Shown here one piece after another: positions 45,553-55,719 of a DNA stretch of 64,000 nucleotides. Each line of letters starts with the position of its first letter. The stretch's first letter is position 1. This DNA is from Stomoxys calcitrans (Eukaryota > Arthropoda > Insecta > Diptera > Muscidae): NCBI RefSeq assembly GCF_963082655.1, contig NC_081552.1, forward strand, positions 93,533,582-93,597,581. The letters are read 5' to 3'. The position numbers were made by a program, and so were the translations under genes. Under the pieces are notes generated by a model, which saw nothing but the letters and a program-made list of their open reading frames with translations, was not told the DNA's origin and made no database searches.

Positions 45553-45604
45553 GATGGGCACCACACAAGTTGGAACTCAAAGTTCCAGCCTGTGTGGTGC
45601 TTAC
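45553..45604. repeat. stem-loop in the 5' region of the RTE-like copy
   Basis: GGCACCACACAAGTTGGAAC pairs with GTTCCAGCCTGTGTGGTGC, separated by TCAAA, giving arms of about 19 bp with one or two mismatches. It sits about 190-240 bp upstream of the ATG of the endonuclease frame. A structural role in the retrotransposon RNA is possible but unproven. Confidence 0.7.
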
Positions 45605-45660
45605 AGTCATCCCGTATCGGCTGGACAAATATATCAATGAAAATGCGAATAAAAATTCCT

Positions 45661-46555
45661 TCATCTCTTACGAGTTTAGTATGAGGGTATATTATAATAG
45701 TGTTGTGATTATTGTAAAAAAAAAATATTTTTTCATTTCTTTTGTTTTGGTGGTTAAATCGTACATTTCCCTTCTTTTGTTTTGATAAAAATTAATGTAA
45801 CCAATTTATATTCAAAACCTGGCGCTATATGCATTGCACAATGCAATATTTACAACTCCCAACTATAGATTCTGTTACAAATGAAATCCCTCAACAGTGT
45901 GCCACCTGACTGACTACAACCATATTTAGAATTCTTCACAACATAAAAGAAATTTCATAGATTTCCGTCACCAATATCCTTGGTTACATCAAAAAAATAA
46001 GCATCAACAAAGGACAAATAAGTTTTGAATCTTTGCCAACATAGCTGTATAACTTTTAGATTTCCTCTCTGTCCTGTTTGCCATAAATGCCGAGATAGTA
46101 TGACGGATAAATCTAGTCTGGCCTAGTAGAAGGAAAAATGCCAGAAAACATGAAAGAATCATAAGAAATCATAATGATTTATATGCAATACACGCATGTG
46201 GTTGAACCTTCTTTTGTTATTCCTACTATTATCCCTTTCTGCAGTTCGAGTGCACAGTGTTTGTCAAACTGAAAAAAAATTGAGATTCAGTAAACAGTTT
46301 GGGTATTGAGAGATGTTAATGCGGGGAAGCTACGTGGAACATATAGGCGGTATAGAGGAAAGAATAAACTAGAAGTAATACTTTCGTGATTAGAAATTGC
46401 CCTAATAAAAACAGGTAAGTAGGCAAAACTTGGGCGATAGTACATAGATAAGCAATACATCAATCAATATCAGTTTTTGCGAATTTGGGTTGTAGTTACT
46501 GTTGCTTTTCAAGTGAAAATCGGACGATGTATATAGGAGTAGCTAGAATGCATGA
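45661..46555. other. no gene recognised
   Basis: AT-rich, nothing supportable. Confidence 0.35.
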
Positions 46556-46600
46556 ACTAAATTATACCAGTTATCTGATTGCAGACTGCCATTATAACCT
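46556..46600 (+). mobile_element. LOA-like family 2, 3' tail
   Basis: GATTGCAGACTGCCATTATA followed by ACCTAACCTAATC matches the end of the 3' UTR at 27460-27485 and 50470-50491. Only the terminal 45 bp can be recognised. Confidence 0.5.
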
Positions 46601-47260
46601 AACCTAATCAAAACTTATCATTGTGGCAGCTTTTCTTCTGCAGGTTTTTGCTATATTGCTCTTTATTTCAAGTATCTTTTAAAGCATCTTCATGATACAG
46701 AATATTTAATTGTAGTAGCTGTGGCTCGCCACTTAACTGCAGATGACAAATCCCTTTGCATTATAATTACGTCTATTGAATGTAACTATAAATTGACTGA
46801 TGTGAAATTATCTAAGCATTTATGGCATGCATAAAAAAATACTTTAATCTACATTCACGTCTCCATATCATTGATTATACTTTGTATAGGTTGTTGAAAT
46901 CACTGTTTGTAGTCTCTGTTAGCATTATAATGTTCTTTATGTCTCTGCCCCCATTTCGTTGTTCACATCCCCTTGGTGTAAAGTGATAGTCGTCTAAAGA
47001 ACCAGGGAATCACAAGACAAAAAGTTTTCATTTCAATACGCTGGTGTTGTTTACAATTTAACTAACGAAGGAATGATAATAACTTGCTGTTATTGCTACC
47101 GGCAAGCAAAAAAAGAAAGACCGATGTACATCAAGGTGGGTCACTGTTATAAAAACAGTAACTAGTTTTATTTCTAATTGTAAGGAAATAAAAGATATTC
47201 GATTGTAAAATCGGTTTCAAGAAACCGAGTCTAGTTACAATGAATAAATAAAGTACCCCG
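46601..47260. other. no feature recognised
   Basis: AT-rich, nothing supportable. Confidence 0.35.
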
Positions 47261-47410
47261 GAAGCTAAGTGGATATTGAGATTGGATAACCAGCGCGGGA
47301 GTCGTGGGTTTGATTCCCACCAAAGGTTTTGGTCTGTCGCTACTGTGGTATTCCATTTGGAGAAAATTGTTTCAAAGTTTCCGGAAACTTCGTAAACCCA
47401 ATGTAAATGT
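47261..47410 (+). mobile_element. tRNA-SINE family 2 (tRNA-like head, different from family 1)
   Basis: GAAGCTAAGTGGATATTGAG (A-box region), then GCGGGAGTCGTGGGTTTGATTCCC, whose core GGTTTGATTCC (about 47308-47318) is a B-box with one change from GGTTCGATTCC. The following TACTGTGGTATTCCATTTGG resembles the 3' UTR of LOA-like family 2 (TTTCTGTGGTATTACAATGG near 50427). A conventional tRNA gene is less likely, because no convincing acceptor stem was found. Confidence 0.5.
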
Positions 47411-47973
47411 ACAGTTTTATCTAAAGCGTGAAGCAGCATCCAGTAATAAATACTTTTTATAAAGAGACAGAAAAAGAAATTTCGTAATAATCTATGGCAC
47501 AATTGCCAATTCCACAATTGACTCAGGGTCCGAATAGTCCGCATAAAAACGTTTTACGAAAACGTCTGTTGAATTGAGCCGAATCTCAGACTTCTCCATA
47601 CTGACAAAGGGGTCTTCATTAAAGTCGGATTATGGCTAAGGTTGAAGTGGCAGTCTGCAGAAGATTATTATGCCAATTGTTGTTATGACATTATATCTAA
47701 GCATTCCATTATTTGTTGAGACATACCATCCATTTCACAGGTATATATCATATGGGCTGAAAAGTCCATAGGATAACAATTATGAATTATTTTTATGGTT
47801 TGGCTATGGATGGCTCTATAGCTCAAAAAATTCAACAATTCTTTTAAGTCAAAAATGGGCTTTTACAGCAAAGTATGCATTGCTACACGAACAGACGATT
47901 CGTTCATAGTTTACCCCTTGTGTCTCTTCCATTTGATAGAGAGTGTGACAGCGTGAGCGTATAGAGGCGTACG
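47411..47973. other. no gene; possible mariner-like terminus near 47750
   Basis: ATGGGCTGAAAAGTCC at about 47750-47765 resembles a mariner-type terminal sequence, but no transposase follows and no inverted partner was found. Confidence 0.3.
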
Positions 47974-48245
47974 CATTTCAGGTTAGCATGTCCGCCTCTG
48001 ACACTAAACGTCTGGGTTCAAATCTTGGCGATAACATCAGAAAAAATTGTCAACGGTGGTTATCCCCATTTAAAATCTTCTCCCAAAGAAATGTCGTACT
48101 GGGGCACACCGTTCGGATTCGTCAACAAAAAGGATGTTCCTTATCATTGAGCTTAAACTTAAATCGGACAGCACTCACTCATATGTGAGAGGTTTGCCCA
48201 TGCTCCTTAACTGAATGTTCATGGGCATATTTTCATTTGCAATGG
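47974..48245 (+). mobile_element. tRNA-SINE family 1, nearly full length
   Basis: Head GGTTAGCATGTCCGCCTCTG, B-box GGTTCAAATCTTGG (two changes from consensus), then AACATCAGAAAAAATTGTCA, ACGGTGGTTATCCCC, CACACCGTTCGGATTCG, CCTTATCATTGAGC, GCACTCACTCATATGTGAG, TTTGCCCATGCTCC and GTTCATGGGCA. The part before the A-box centre is missing. The best copy for seeing the whole body. Confidence 0.75.
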
Positions 48246-48289
48246 TCGGTCAGACAGCAATCGGTATTGGTACCCCTATTGTGGTATTG

Positions 48290-50491
48290 CGCATTTATTT
48301 GAAGGGAGATACACCCATTGATAAATATACGCATCGACTCAGAACCACTCTCTGACTCCCTTTCTGTACGAAGTCTATAAGGCTGAGCTAAGAAATAAGT
48401 GGGCGAGCTGAAAATGACTCAGAATAAATCCTGGGTAGAATTGTGCAGGTCCATGGAGGATACATTTCAGGCCTCTAGGCTAAGGATATATTTAAAGGTC
48501 AAAGAATGTATGGACAATATCTAGTGAGGAAACACTAGAACTACTCGTTGATTCACATTGCCCGGGAAACTCTCCAACGGACAAGGTGGCGTCAGAAGAG
48601 GTTATCACTCATATGCTTTCGTTAGAGGTAATTGGGCAAATTGTGTCTGAGTCGAAAATCCTTTGGGCGATGAAAAGTTTCGACTCCTTTGAATTGCCAA
48701 GCATTAATGACGAAAAGAATTATAAGATGTGTCCGATAGACCGACTCCATGGCATAGGAAGATATACTTTGCTTGTATCAGCATGTCGATCATTTTCATG
48801 CCAAAAACAGGAAAATGTACCACACGAAGGCAAAGATTTTCGTCTCATTAGTCTGTCTCCTTTATGCTGAAGACTCTAGAGAGGTTGATAGAAAGATATC
48901 TTAGAGCAAAGATCCTTGGAAATCACCTGTCTCGGCGACAGCATGCATATAGTAAAGGAAAGTCCCCTGATACAACCCTTTACGACCCAGTCGTCAACAT
49001 AGAGGGTTCTCTCGCTGTCGAGGAATAAATACATAATGGCAGCATTTCTTGCCGTTAAGGATGCTTTCAATAATGTAAAACGGACGTCAATCATGAGCGA
49101 GCTGGAGTTGGAGAAAGAAAATTTATTAATAGCTTTCTACTAAAAGGTGCATTATGACAGGCTTAGGATCTGTAGATCTACAAAGATGAGTTAGTAGTGG
49201 AACAACTCAAGGAGGTGTACTGTCTCCTCTACTTTAGAATCTAACCTTTAACCATATACCATTGCCTCTGGATGAGAAAGTATAAAAGTGGACGCGTAGG
49301 CTGATGACATGGCTATTGCGGTTAAGAGAAAGTTTTCTGGCACTCTTGGAGATATACTTCAGGAAGCCCTACGTACGACAGCAAAGCCGCCCCCGGAAGT
49401 GTTCTGGGCGTAAATCCGTCTAAGACGGAAGTTTTCCTTTCAGCACGATATAGAAATTACGCACAGTGGCACCTCTCCTTGGGACGAGAAAATGTTCCAT
49501 TACTTGAAATTGAACTTCAAATCAAGCGTTTTAGAAAGGGCAAGAAAGGCAACTTTTGCCTTATACACATGGATCTGATGCACTGAATTTAATGCTACAC
49601 CTAATACCTCTGGACGTTATGGCTAGAGAAATTTCTGCAATCACTACTGTGAGATTAAGGGAGCTTTCTCTTTGATCATGTGACGGCTACGACCACTGTG
49701 TTATCGTTGATACAATGTCCGATGTTCCAGGCAGTCTGATAGACCTGATTTAAATTACGATATCCCTGATAATAGAAGTAGCATTGACTTCTATACGGAT
49801 GATTCCAAAATAGACGACCAGGTGGGCTTTAAAGATCTAGAACTTGTCATATTTAGAAGGTTACCTGACCACAGTAGTCCGTATCAAGCGGAGATCCTTG
49901 CAGTTAAAGAAGTGGTGGAATGGCTAAGATATAATGTCGATTGTCGCAGATCTGCCAACGAGATGGCAGAACAGTGCAAAATTCCCCTGTTCTGACGGTG
50001 GCTTGTGACGGGTCACAGACATAGCCCAGGGTGTTGTAGAGCAGACGATTTTGCGATACTAGTAAGTACTTTACACGATCCAGGGGAACTGGAATCTTAA
50101 GCGATGTATAAGCTAAGTCTTCAGGAGCAGGCTCGAAGGACAACGAATGACAGATGTTTACAAAGTGGGGGTTGTGAGCACTCCAAAATTGTGTCCCAAT
50201 CAGGTTTTGAAGAGGACTACCGCTGGATAGAACAGACGCCTCTAACGCTCCTTTGATATATTCAGGGCATCAGCCAACTTCTTCACCTTAATTTTTCAGT
50301 TTACCGAAATGATTTTGTGCAGAAGGAGTTCCACTTTAGGTTTTCCTTCCATGAGAATAGTTTGCCTTTTTAAAGCGATGTGGATGGTTCAACTGTAGGA
50401 ATTAGAAGGCATCTTTCTTCTCCTGTTTCTGTGGTATTACAATGGACGAAAACGTTTGGTAAGTCTGGTGGCAGACTGCCATTTAAACCTA
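48290..50491 (+). mobile_element. LOA-like family 2, longest copy
   Basis: Order: linker (YKAELRNK-like, then QNKSWVEFCRSMEDTFQASR near 48405-48475; EETLELLVDSHCPGNSPTD; VASEEVITHMLSLEVIGQIV in the frame 48586-48870); the RT start GKDFRLISLSP; a degraded KGKS-type block near 48950; AAFLAVKDAFNNVKRTSIMS (motif A, 49035-49095); GTTQGGVLSPLL by frameshift near 49197-49232; VDA-ADDMAIAVKRKFSGTL, where the Y of YADD has become a stop (49268-49315); RNase H remnants SIDFYTDDSKIDDQV, DHSSPYQAEILAVKEVVEW and GHRHSPGCCRADDFA; and the 3' UTR ending GGCAGACTGCCATTTAAACC. The RNase H start keeps the D-type motif TDDSK. Many frameshifts; inactive. Confidence 0.75.
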
Positions 50492-51002
50492 ACCAAAAGG
50501 TCCTTTGATATCTTTATGGAGTCAGCTAACTTCTTTACCTTAATTTTCCGTTTTCCGAAACGATTTTTTTGCATTATTGTTTTTTTTTTTTTTGTTTTCT
50601 ACTACAACCACCTCTTTGGGCTTACCAGAATTTGGTGCATCGTTTGTGTCCGTGAGGCCACGTTTTAAGCAAACCATTTCTCAACCGTGCCTCGACGAAG
50701 CAGAACCTAAAAACATTTATGAAGCCATGCCTTGTCTTGAAAAGTGTTTTTTTCATCAAATAGCAATGATAAATCAAGACGGGAGGTTGCTTTAGATACA
50801 TTGTTTCAAAAATCACAAAACTAGGCTTACTAAAACCATATTAACTTGTGAACTATTGATCAGATTAAACAATATTTCTACAGCTAGAACATTCTAAAAT
50901 TATTATAGACTTGAATTTTTGGCGCTATTTATTTATCACAATGCGGATTTTTCACCCCAAATATTATGATGTCTCCCTAAGTAAGAGTGCCAGTCAATAT
51001 TA
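50492..51002. other. 3' UTR partial repeat, poly(T) and unassigned DNA
   Basis: 50492-50570 partially repeats 50245-50315 (CCTTTGATATCTTTATGGAG and AACTTCTTTACCTTAATTTT), so a piece of LOA-like 3' region is duplicated. A T-run of about 17 lies at 50578-50595. The remainder has no recognised gene. Confidence 0.45.
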
Positions 51003-52306
51003 AACAAGTAAAAGCGTGCTAAGTTCGGCCGGGCCGAATCTTATATACCCTCCACCATGGATCGCATTTGTCGAGTTCTTTTCCCGGCATCTCTTCTTAG
51101 GCAAAAAAAAGGATATAAAAAAAGATTTGCACTGCTATTAGAGCGATATCAAGATATGGTCCGGTTTGGACCACATATAAATTATATGTTGGAGACCTGT
51201 GCAAAATGTTAGCCAATTCGAATAAGAATTGCGCCCTTTGGGGGCTCAAGAAGTAAAATAGAGAGATTGATTTATATGGGAGCTGTATCGGGCTATAGAC
51301 CGATTCAGACCATAATAAACACGTATGTTGATGGTCATGAGAAGATCCGTAACACAAATTTTCGGAAAAATTGGATAATAATAGCGACCTCTAGAGGCTC
51401 TAGAAGTCAAGATCCCAGATAGGTTTATATGGCAGCTATATCAGGTTATGAACCGATTTGAACCATACTTGGCGCAGTTGTTGAAAGTAAAAATAAAATA
51501 CGCCGTGCAAAATTTCATTCTAATTGGATAAGAATTGCGCACTCTAGAGGCTCAAGAAGTCAAGACCCAAGATCGGTTTATATGACAGCTATATCAGGTT
51601 ATGGACCGATTTGAAGCATACTTGGCGCAGTTGTTGAAAGTAAAAATAAATACGCCGTGCAAAATTTCAGCCAAATCGGATAGGAATTGCGCCCTCTAGA
51701 GGCTCAAGAAGTCAAGACCCAAGATTGGTTTATATGGTAGCTATATTAGGTTATAGACCGATTTGAATCATACTTGGCGCAGTTGTTGAAAGTAAAAATA
51801 AAATACGCCGTGCAAAATTTTAGCCAAATCGGGTAAGAATTGCGCCATCTAGAAGCTCGAGAAATCGAGTCCCCAGATCTGTTTATATGACAGCTATATC
51901 ACGTTATGAACCGATTTGAACCATACTTGGCACAGTTGTTGGATATCATAACAAAATACTTCGTGCAAAAATTCATTCAAATCGGAAAAGAATTGCGCCT
52001 TCAAGAGGCTCAAGAAGTCAAGACCCAAGGTCGGTTTATATGACAGCTATATCAGGTTATGGACCGATTTGGATCATACTTGGCACAATTGTTGGATATC
52101 ATAACAAAACACGTTGTGCAAAATTTTATTCCAATCGTATAAAAATTGCGCACTCTAGACCCAAGATCGGTTTATATGGCAGCTATATCAAAACATCCAC
52201 CGATATGGCCCATTTACAATACCTACCGACCTACACTAATATTTCGAGTAGTTACAAACAAAATGACGAAGTTAGTATACCCCCCATCCTATGGTGGAGG
52301 GTATAA
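51003..52306 (+). mobile_element. DINE-1/Helentron-like element, full length, first of tandem pair
   Basis: AACAAGTAAAAGCGTGCTAA, perfect subterminal palindrome TTCGGCCGGGCCGAA, TATACCCTCCACCATGGATC, then GTTCTTTTCCCGGCATCTC. Six to seven internal units near 150-160 bp follow (GGCTCAAGAAGTCA, GATCGGTTTATATG, GCAAAATTTCA). The microsatellite is lost: after CCGACCTACACTAATA it jumps to TTTCGAGTAGTTACAAAC. The end is CCCATCCTATGGTGGAGGG and TATAAAA. This copy best defines both ends. Confidence 0.85.
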
Positions 52307-53450
52307 AAAAGGATATAAGAAAAGATTTGCTCTGCTATTAGAGCGATATCAAGTTATGGTCCGGTTTGGACCACAATTAAATTATATGTTGGAGACCTGT
52401 GTAAAATGTCAGCCAATTCGAATAAGAATTGCGCCCTTTGGGGGCTCTAGAAGTAAAATAAAGAGATCGATTTATATGGGAGCTGTATCGGGTTATAGAC
52501 CGACTCAGACAAAAATAAACACGTATGTTGATGGTCATCCATCGTGCAAAATTTCAGACAAATCGGATAATAATTACGACCTCTAGAGGCTCAAGAAGTC
52601 AAGATCGCAGATCGGTTTATATGGCAGCTATATCAGGTTACGAACCGATTTGAACCTTATTTGACACAGTTGTTGAAAGTAAGAATAAAATACGTCATGC
52701 AAAATTTCAGCCAAATCGGATGGGAATTGCGCCCTCTAGAAGCTCAAGAAGTCAAGTCCTCATATCTGTTTATATGACAGCTATATCAGATTATGGACCG
52801 ATTTAAACCATACTTAGCACAGTTATTGGATATCATAACAAAATAGTTCGTGCAAAAATTCATTCAAATCGGAAAAGAATTGCGCCTTCAAGAGGCTCAA
52901 GAAGACACGACCCAAGATCGGTTTATATGACAGCTATATCAGATAAAGGACCGATTTGAACCATACCTTGCACAGTTGTTGGATATCATAACAAAACACG
53001 TCGTGCAAAATTTCATTCCAATCGGATAAAAATTGCACACTCTAGAGGCTCAAGAAGCCAAAACCCAATATCGGTTTATATGACAGCTATATTATGTTAT
53101 GGACCGATTTGAACCGTACTTGGAACGGTTGTTAGATATCATAACAAAACACGCCGTGCAAAATTTCATTCCAATCGGATAAGAATTGCACACTCTAGAG
53201 GCTCAAGTAGTCAAGACCCAAGATCGGTTTATATGGTAGCTATATCAAAACATGGACCGATATGGCCCATTTATAATACCAACCGACCTACACTAGTAAG
53301 AAATATTTGTGCACAATTTCAAGCGGCTAGCTTTACTCCTGTGGACAGACGGACGGACATGGCTAAATCGACTTGAAATGAAGTGACGGTCAAGAATATA
53401 TATATACTTTATGGGGTCTCAGACGAATATTAGTATACCCCCCATCCTAT
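52307..53450 (+). mobile_element. DINE-1/Helentron-like element, second of tandem pair
   Basis: Starts inside the element at AAGGATATAAGAAAAGATTTGC (the first copy has this about 110 bp from its left end), fused directly to the end of the preceding copy at an A-rich junction. Units continue to a short ACAGACGGACGGACATGG remnant near 53345-53360. It ends within the terminal hairpin (CCCATCCTAT), lacking its second arm. Confidence 0.8.
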
Positions 53451-54287
53451 ATTGCTCTCTTCGATATATAATTTAAAATCTTTTGACCCTCTCTAGGTAA
53501 TATAAAAGTATATGTGGTCTTTATTGTGGTTGATGTATTTGGGTTTTGCCGCAGGATTATTTACACTTTGGGATTTCAAAAACCAACACAAACTCACAAA
53601 ACAGACATACGCACCTAAAAATACACACCATAGCTTAAATGGCAAAATAATAAACTAGTATTGCTGTTTAGTATGATTGTTGTATGCACACGCATTCATG
53701 GCGGTGTACTAGTGTGTCGTAAGTGTCTATAAACATTGTATGTATGTTTTTAGACACCAGCAGCAAGCTTGAAATAAATTAGACCATCGAAAGGAGAAAA
53801 AAAGCACAAACGAGACTTTCTGCGAGGTAATGTCCTGGGACACACAACACTGGTAATAATAAAATTATAAATCCCTCGACCTAGCCAAACAAAAACTTTG
53901 AACACTTAAAGGAATGTTAATGGCCCTTTTTTCCATGGCTGCATGAGGTCAAGTGTATTGTGGCGTGTGAATGGTTTAGTGAATGCGGATACGGATGTAC
54001 TTTGCATGTGCGCGTGTGCTTTTTTTTCTCTCTCTTTAAATCATCAAAAATCTTAATGTATTCCCTCATATTATAATAGAAAAAGAAACAAGCAACCACA
54101 CAAAAAGAAAGTCACAAGACAACACTTCAATTTTTATCTTGTTCTGCAAATCACGCCTATTCAACGTGGATTCATAGTCGTCTACAGCAGTCCTTGAAAT
54201 AGAAGTCGCGCTGCCTGCCAGCCTTCGAACGAGCCAAGATTCTAGCCAGCCCTGCAACAATAACAGCAAGGACCACTTTTTGGCAAA
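53451..54287. other. non-repeat DNA upstream of a weak gene candidate
   Basis: No repeat family recognised. A CT-rich tract lies at about 54018-54037. No TATA box or initiator that I would defend. Confidence 0.35.
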
Positions 54288-54574
54288 ATGTCACATTTTC
54301 AAAGACGGCGACGGCAGTTTGGTGAACCTTGCGATTGTCTAAAGCCGCTTATAAGGATATTTGGTATAATGACAGCTTTTGGTGAGTACAGAAATTGATT
54401 TAAATGGGGTAGCCTCCATTTATATTTTCTATTGGTTGTTAACCTTTATTGACTTTCAATGTTCTAGTAGCAATATTAATGATCAATATTCTTTGTGCTA
54501 GCCGTTTTAAGGGGATTTTATTGTGTATATTTTTCAAAGAAGGGGGTAAACCGACTTCGAAATTTGTTAAGTAA
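54288..54574 (+). CDS. weak candidate: small two-exon gene or gene start, function unknown
   Basis: An ATG at 54288 opens 94 nt of frame (MSHFQRRRRQFGEPCDCLKP, then LIRIFGIMTAF) ending at a donor-like G|GTGAGTAC (GT at 54382-54383). An acceptor-like TTTCAATGTTCTAG ends at 54467, giving an 86-bp putative intron, a common size in flies. Splicing in phase 1 continues as VAILMINILCASRFKGILLC, then IFFKEGGKP, to a stop at 54572-54574, or the second exon could end earlier at a GGG|GTAAAC donor near 54545. The predicted product would be basic at the N-terminus with one hydrophobic segment; the length (66 codons) is short. The local sequence is free of the window's repeats. I do not recognise the family and no transcript evidence exists, so this may be chance. 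Confidence 0.2.
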
Positions 54575-55054
54575 CACAACAACAAAATTACAGCAATACA
54601 AATATACACGCAGGACGGGTGCATCAAGATTTTAAAATAAAGGTATGCTCCAAATATTCCTCTTTAATATGAGAAGAGCTTATTTTTAGTAAACAAACTA
54701 AGAAAGACAAAGATTATAATCTTGGTAATCTAAAGCGGTAAAAGTAAATCGGTCAATGATTAAAGATTTCAGGGATTCAAGAAATGAAACCGAGGGTTTG
54801 GGAAAATTCATGTACAACATTTCAGCTTGATTGGCTAATAATTGAGGTTTCTTAACAATAGCACATTTCAGCGGGCAACTGTAAATTGAACAGTCGCAAA
54901 ATATCAAACACACAAAATTTGCTTAACTCGAGTACTCGACCTACGACTGCTTTTTATACTCTACCCAACTATAATTGTTAAATATTTCAAAAAATAAATT
55001 TTGACAAATTTCTACGAAGAACAACCATCCACATGCTGCTTAAATGATGTCGCT
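54575..55054. other. no feature recognised
   Basis: AT-rich DNA up to the LOA-like insertion site. Confidence 0.35.
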
Positions 55055-55065
55055 TATTTCTTCTT
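55055..55065. repeat. target-site duplication, left
   Basis: TATTTCTTCTT directly before the 5'-truncated LOA-like copy; an identical 11-mer lies at 56804-56814. Confidence 0.8.
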
Positions 55066-55191
55066 GGCGGTATGCATTGACAACGACGGGGCTGTTAACA
55101 ATGTGCGGACAGACACACTGATCCAATCCTTAGGCCAGTACAGGGTGGACCCGGTCCTTAGAGACTGGATAAACCATATGCTAAGGAACAG

Positions 55192-55602
55192 GTGGATAAA
55201 TTGTGTGTGTCCCATGGCATAAATATAAAGGAGAAAGTGGCACAGGGCACGCCACAGGGGTGCATTTTATCGCCCCCACGGGTGACCACCATAAATGACC
55301 TATTACGGATGCTGACTGAGGAGGGATTTAAACCCGACTGCTACGCAGATGATGTTATAATACTTCTAAGGGGTAAGAATCCGAACGAGCTTTTCAGAAG
55401 GACCGAAGGGGTCTTGCATATGGCATATGACTGTGCTAGACCCAGAGGTCTCAATGTTAACCCCGAGAACACTGAAATATGCCTGTTCACGAGGAAGACG
55501 AAAGTGGGCCAATTTAACGCACCACGTATCTTCAATAAGACGATTTTGATATCTGACAAGGTCAAATACTTAGGTGTGATCTTGGACAGGAAACTGAGTT
55601 AG
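55192..55602 (+). pseudogene. LOA-like RT palm with intact YADD
   Basis: The 136-codon frame carries VAQGTPQGCILSP (motif B), TINDLLRMLTEEGFKPDCYA, DDVIILLRGKN (motif C, YADD codons at 55342-55353), RPRGLNVNPENTEICLFTRK (motif D) and VKYLGVILDRKLS (motif E). The stop at 55600-55602 occurs exactly after RKLS, where copy 1 reads RKLNLN, so it is a point nonsense mutation (TAG) or small shift. Polymerase motifs A and C look intact, but the frame is broken before (55222) and after, so no functional polyprotein can be made. Confidence 0.8.
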
Positions 55603-55719
55603 AAGTGTCACATTCAGAAGCGTACTGAGAAGGCTCACAGATGTTGGGCACTATGTAGACGAGCCGTAATCTCGAAATGGGGCCTGAATCCTAGGATAGT
55701 TCACTGGCTCTACAGGAGC

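Larger units (their letters stand above)
42950..45660 (-). mobile_element. RTE-like family 1, copy 1 (most complete)
   Basis: Minus-strand order: a GC-richer 5' region with a strong stem-loop (45553-45604); an endonuclease frame (45364-44141); the RT start ISLLPIAYKILLCVLCERLK and PYQCGFRPGKSTLDQIFTLR (44271-43996); palm pieces in other frames including a FRQ-DSLSCGLFN block and HMLLAYADDIDFIGRSSE, with YADD intact at about 43697-43708; GLAVNGDKTKWMVST; VLVKADEAVLGIFERKILRK; and the C-terminal RWKDQVVGDTSK and RGAWSAIL. The 3' end is near 42950 with an AATTAAAGTAAAG-type tail. About 600 bp between endonuclease and RT is deleted relative to the copy at 37545. The 5' boundary is uncertain. Inactive through frameshifts and endonuclease mutations. 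Confidence 0.75.

Noticed and set aside
47747..47770. Mariner-type terminal sequence
   Set aside because: Only one end and no transposase or inverted partner within a few kb; similarity is too short to call.
50456..50816. Frames of 64-72 codons around 50.6 kb on both strands
   Set aside because: They lie over a poly(T) tract and unassigned DNA; no conserved motif was seen in either strand.
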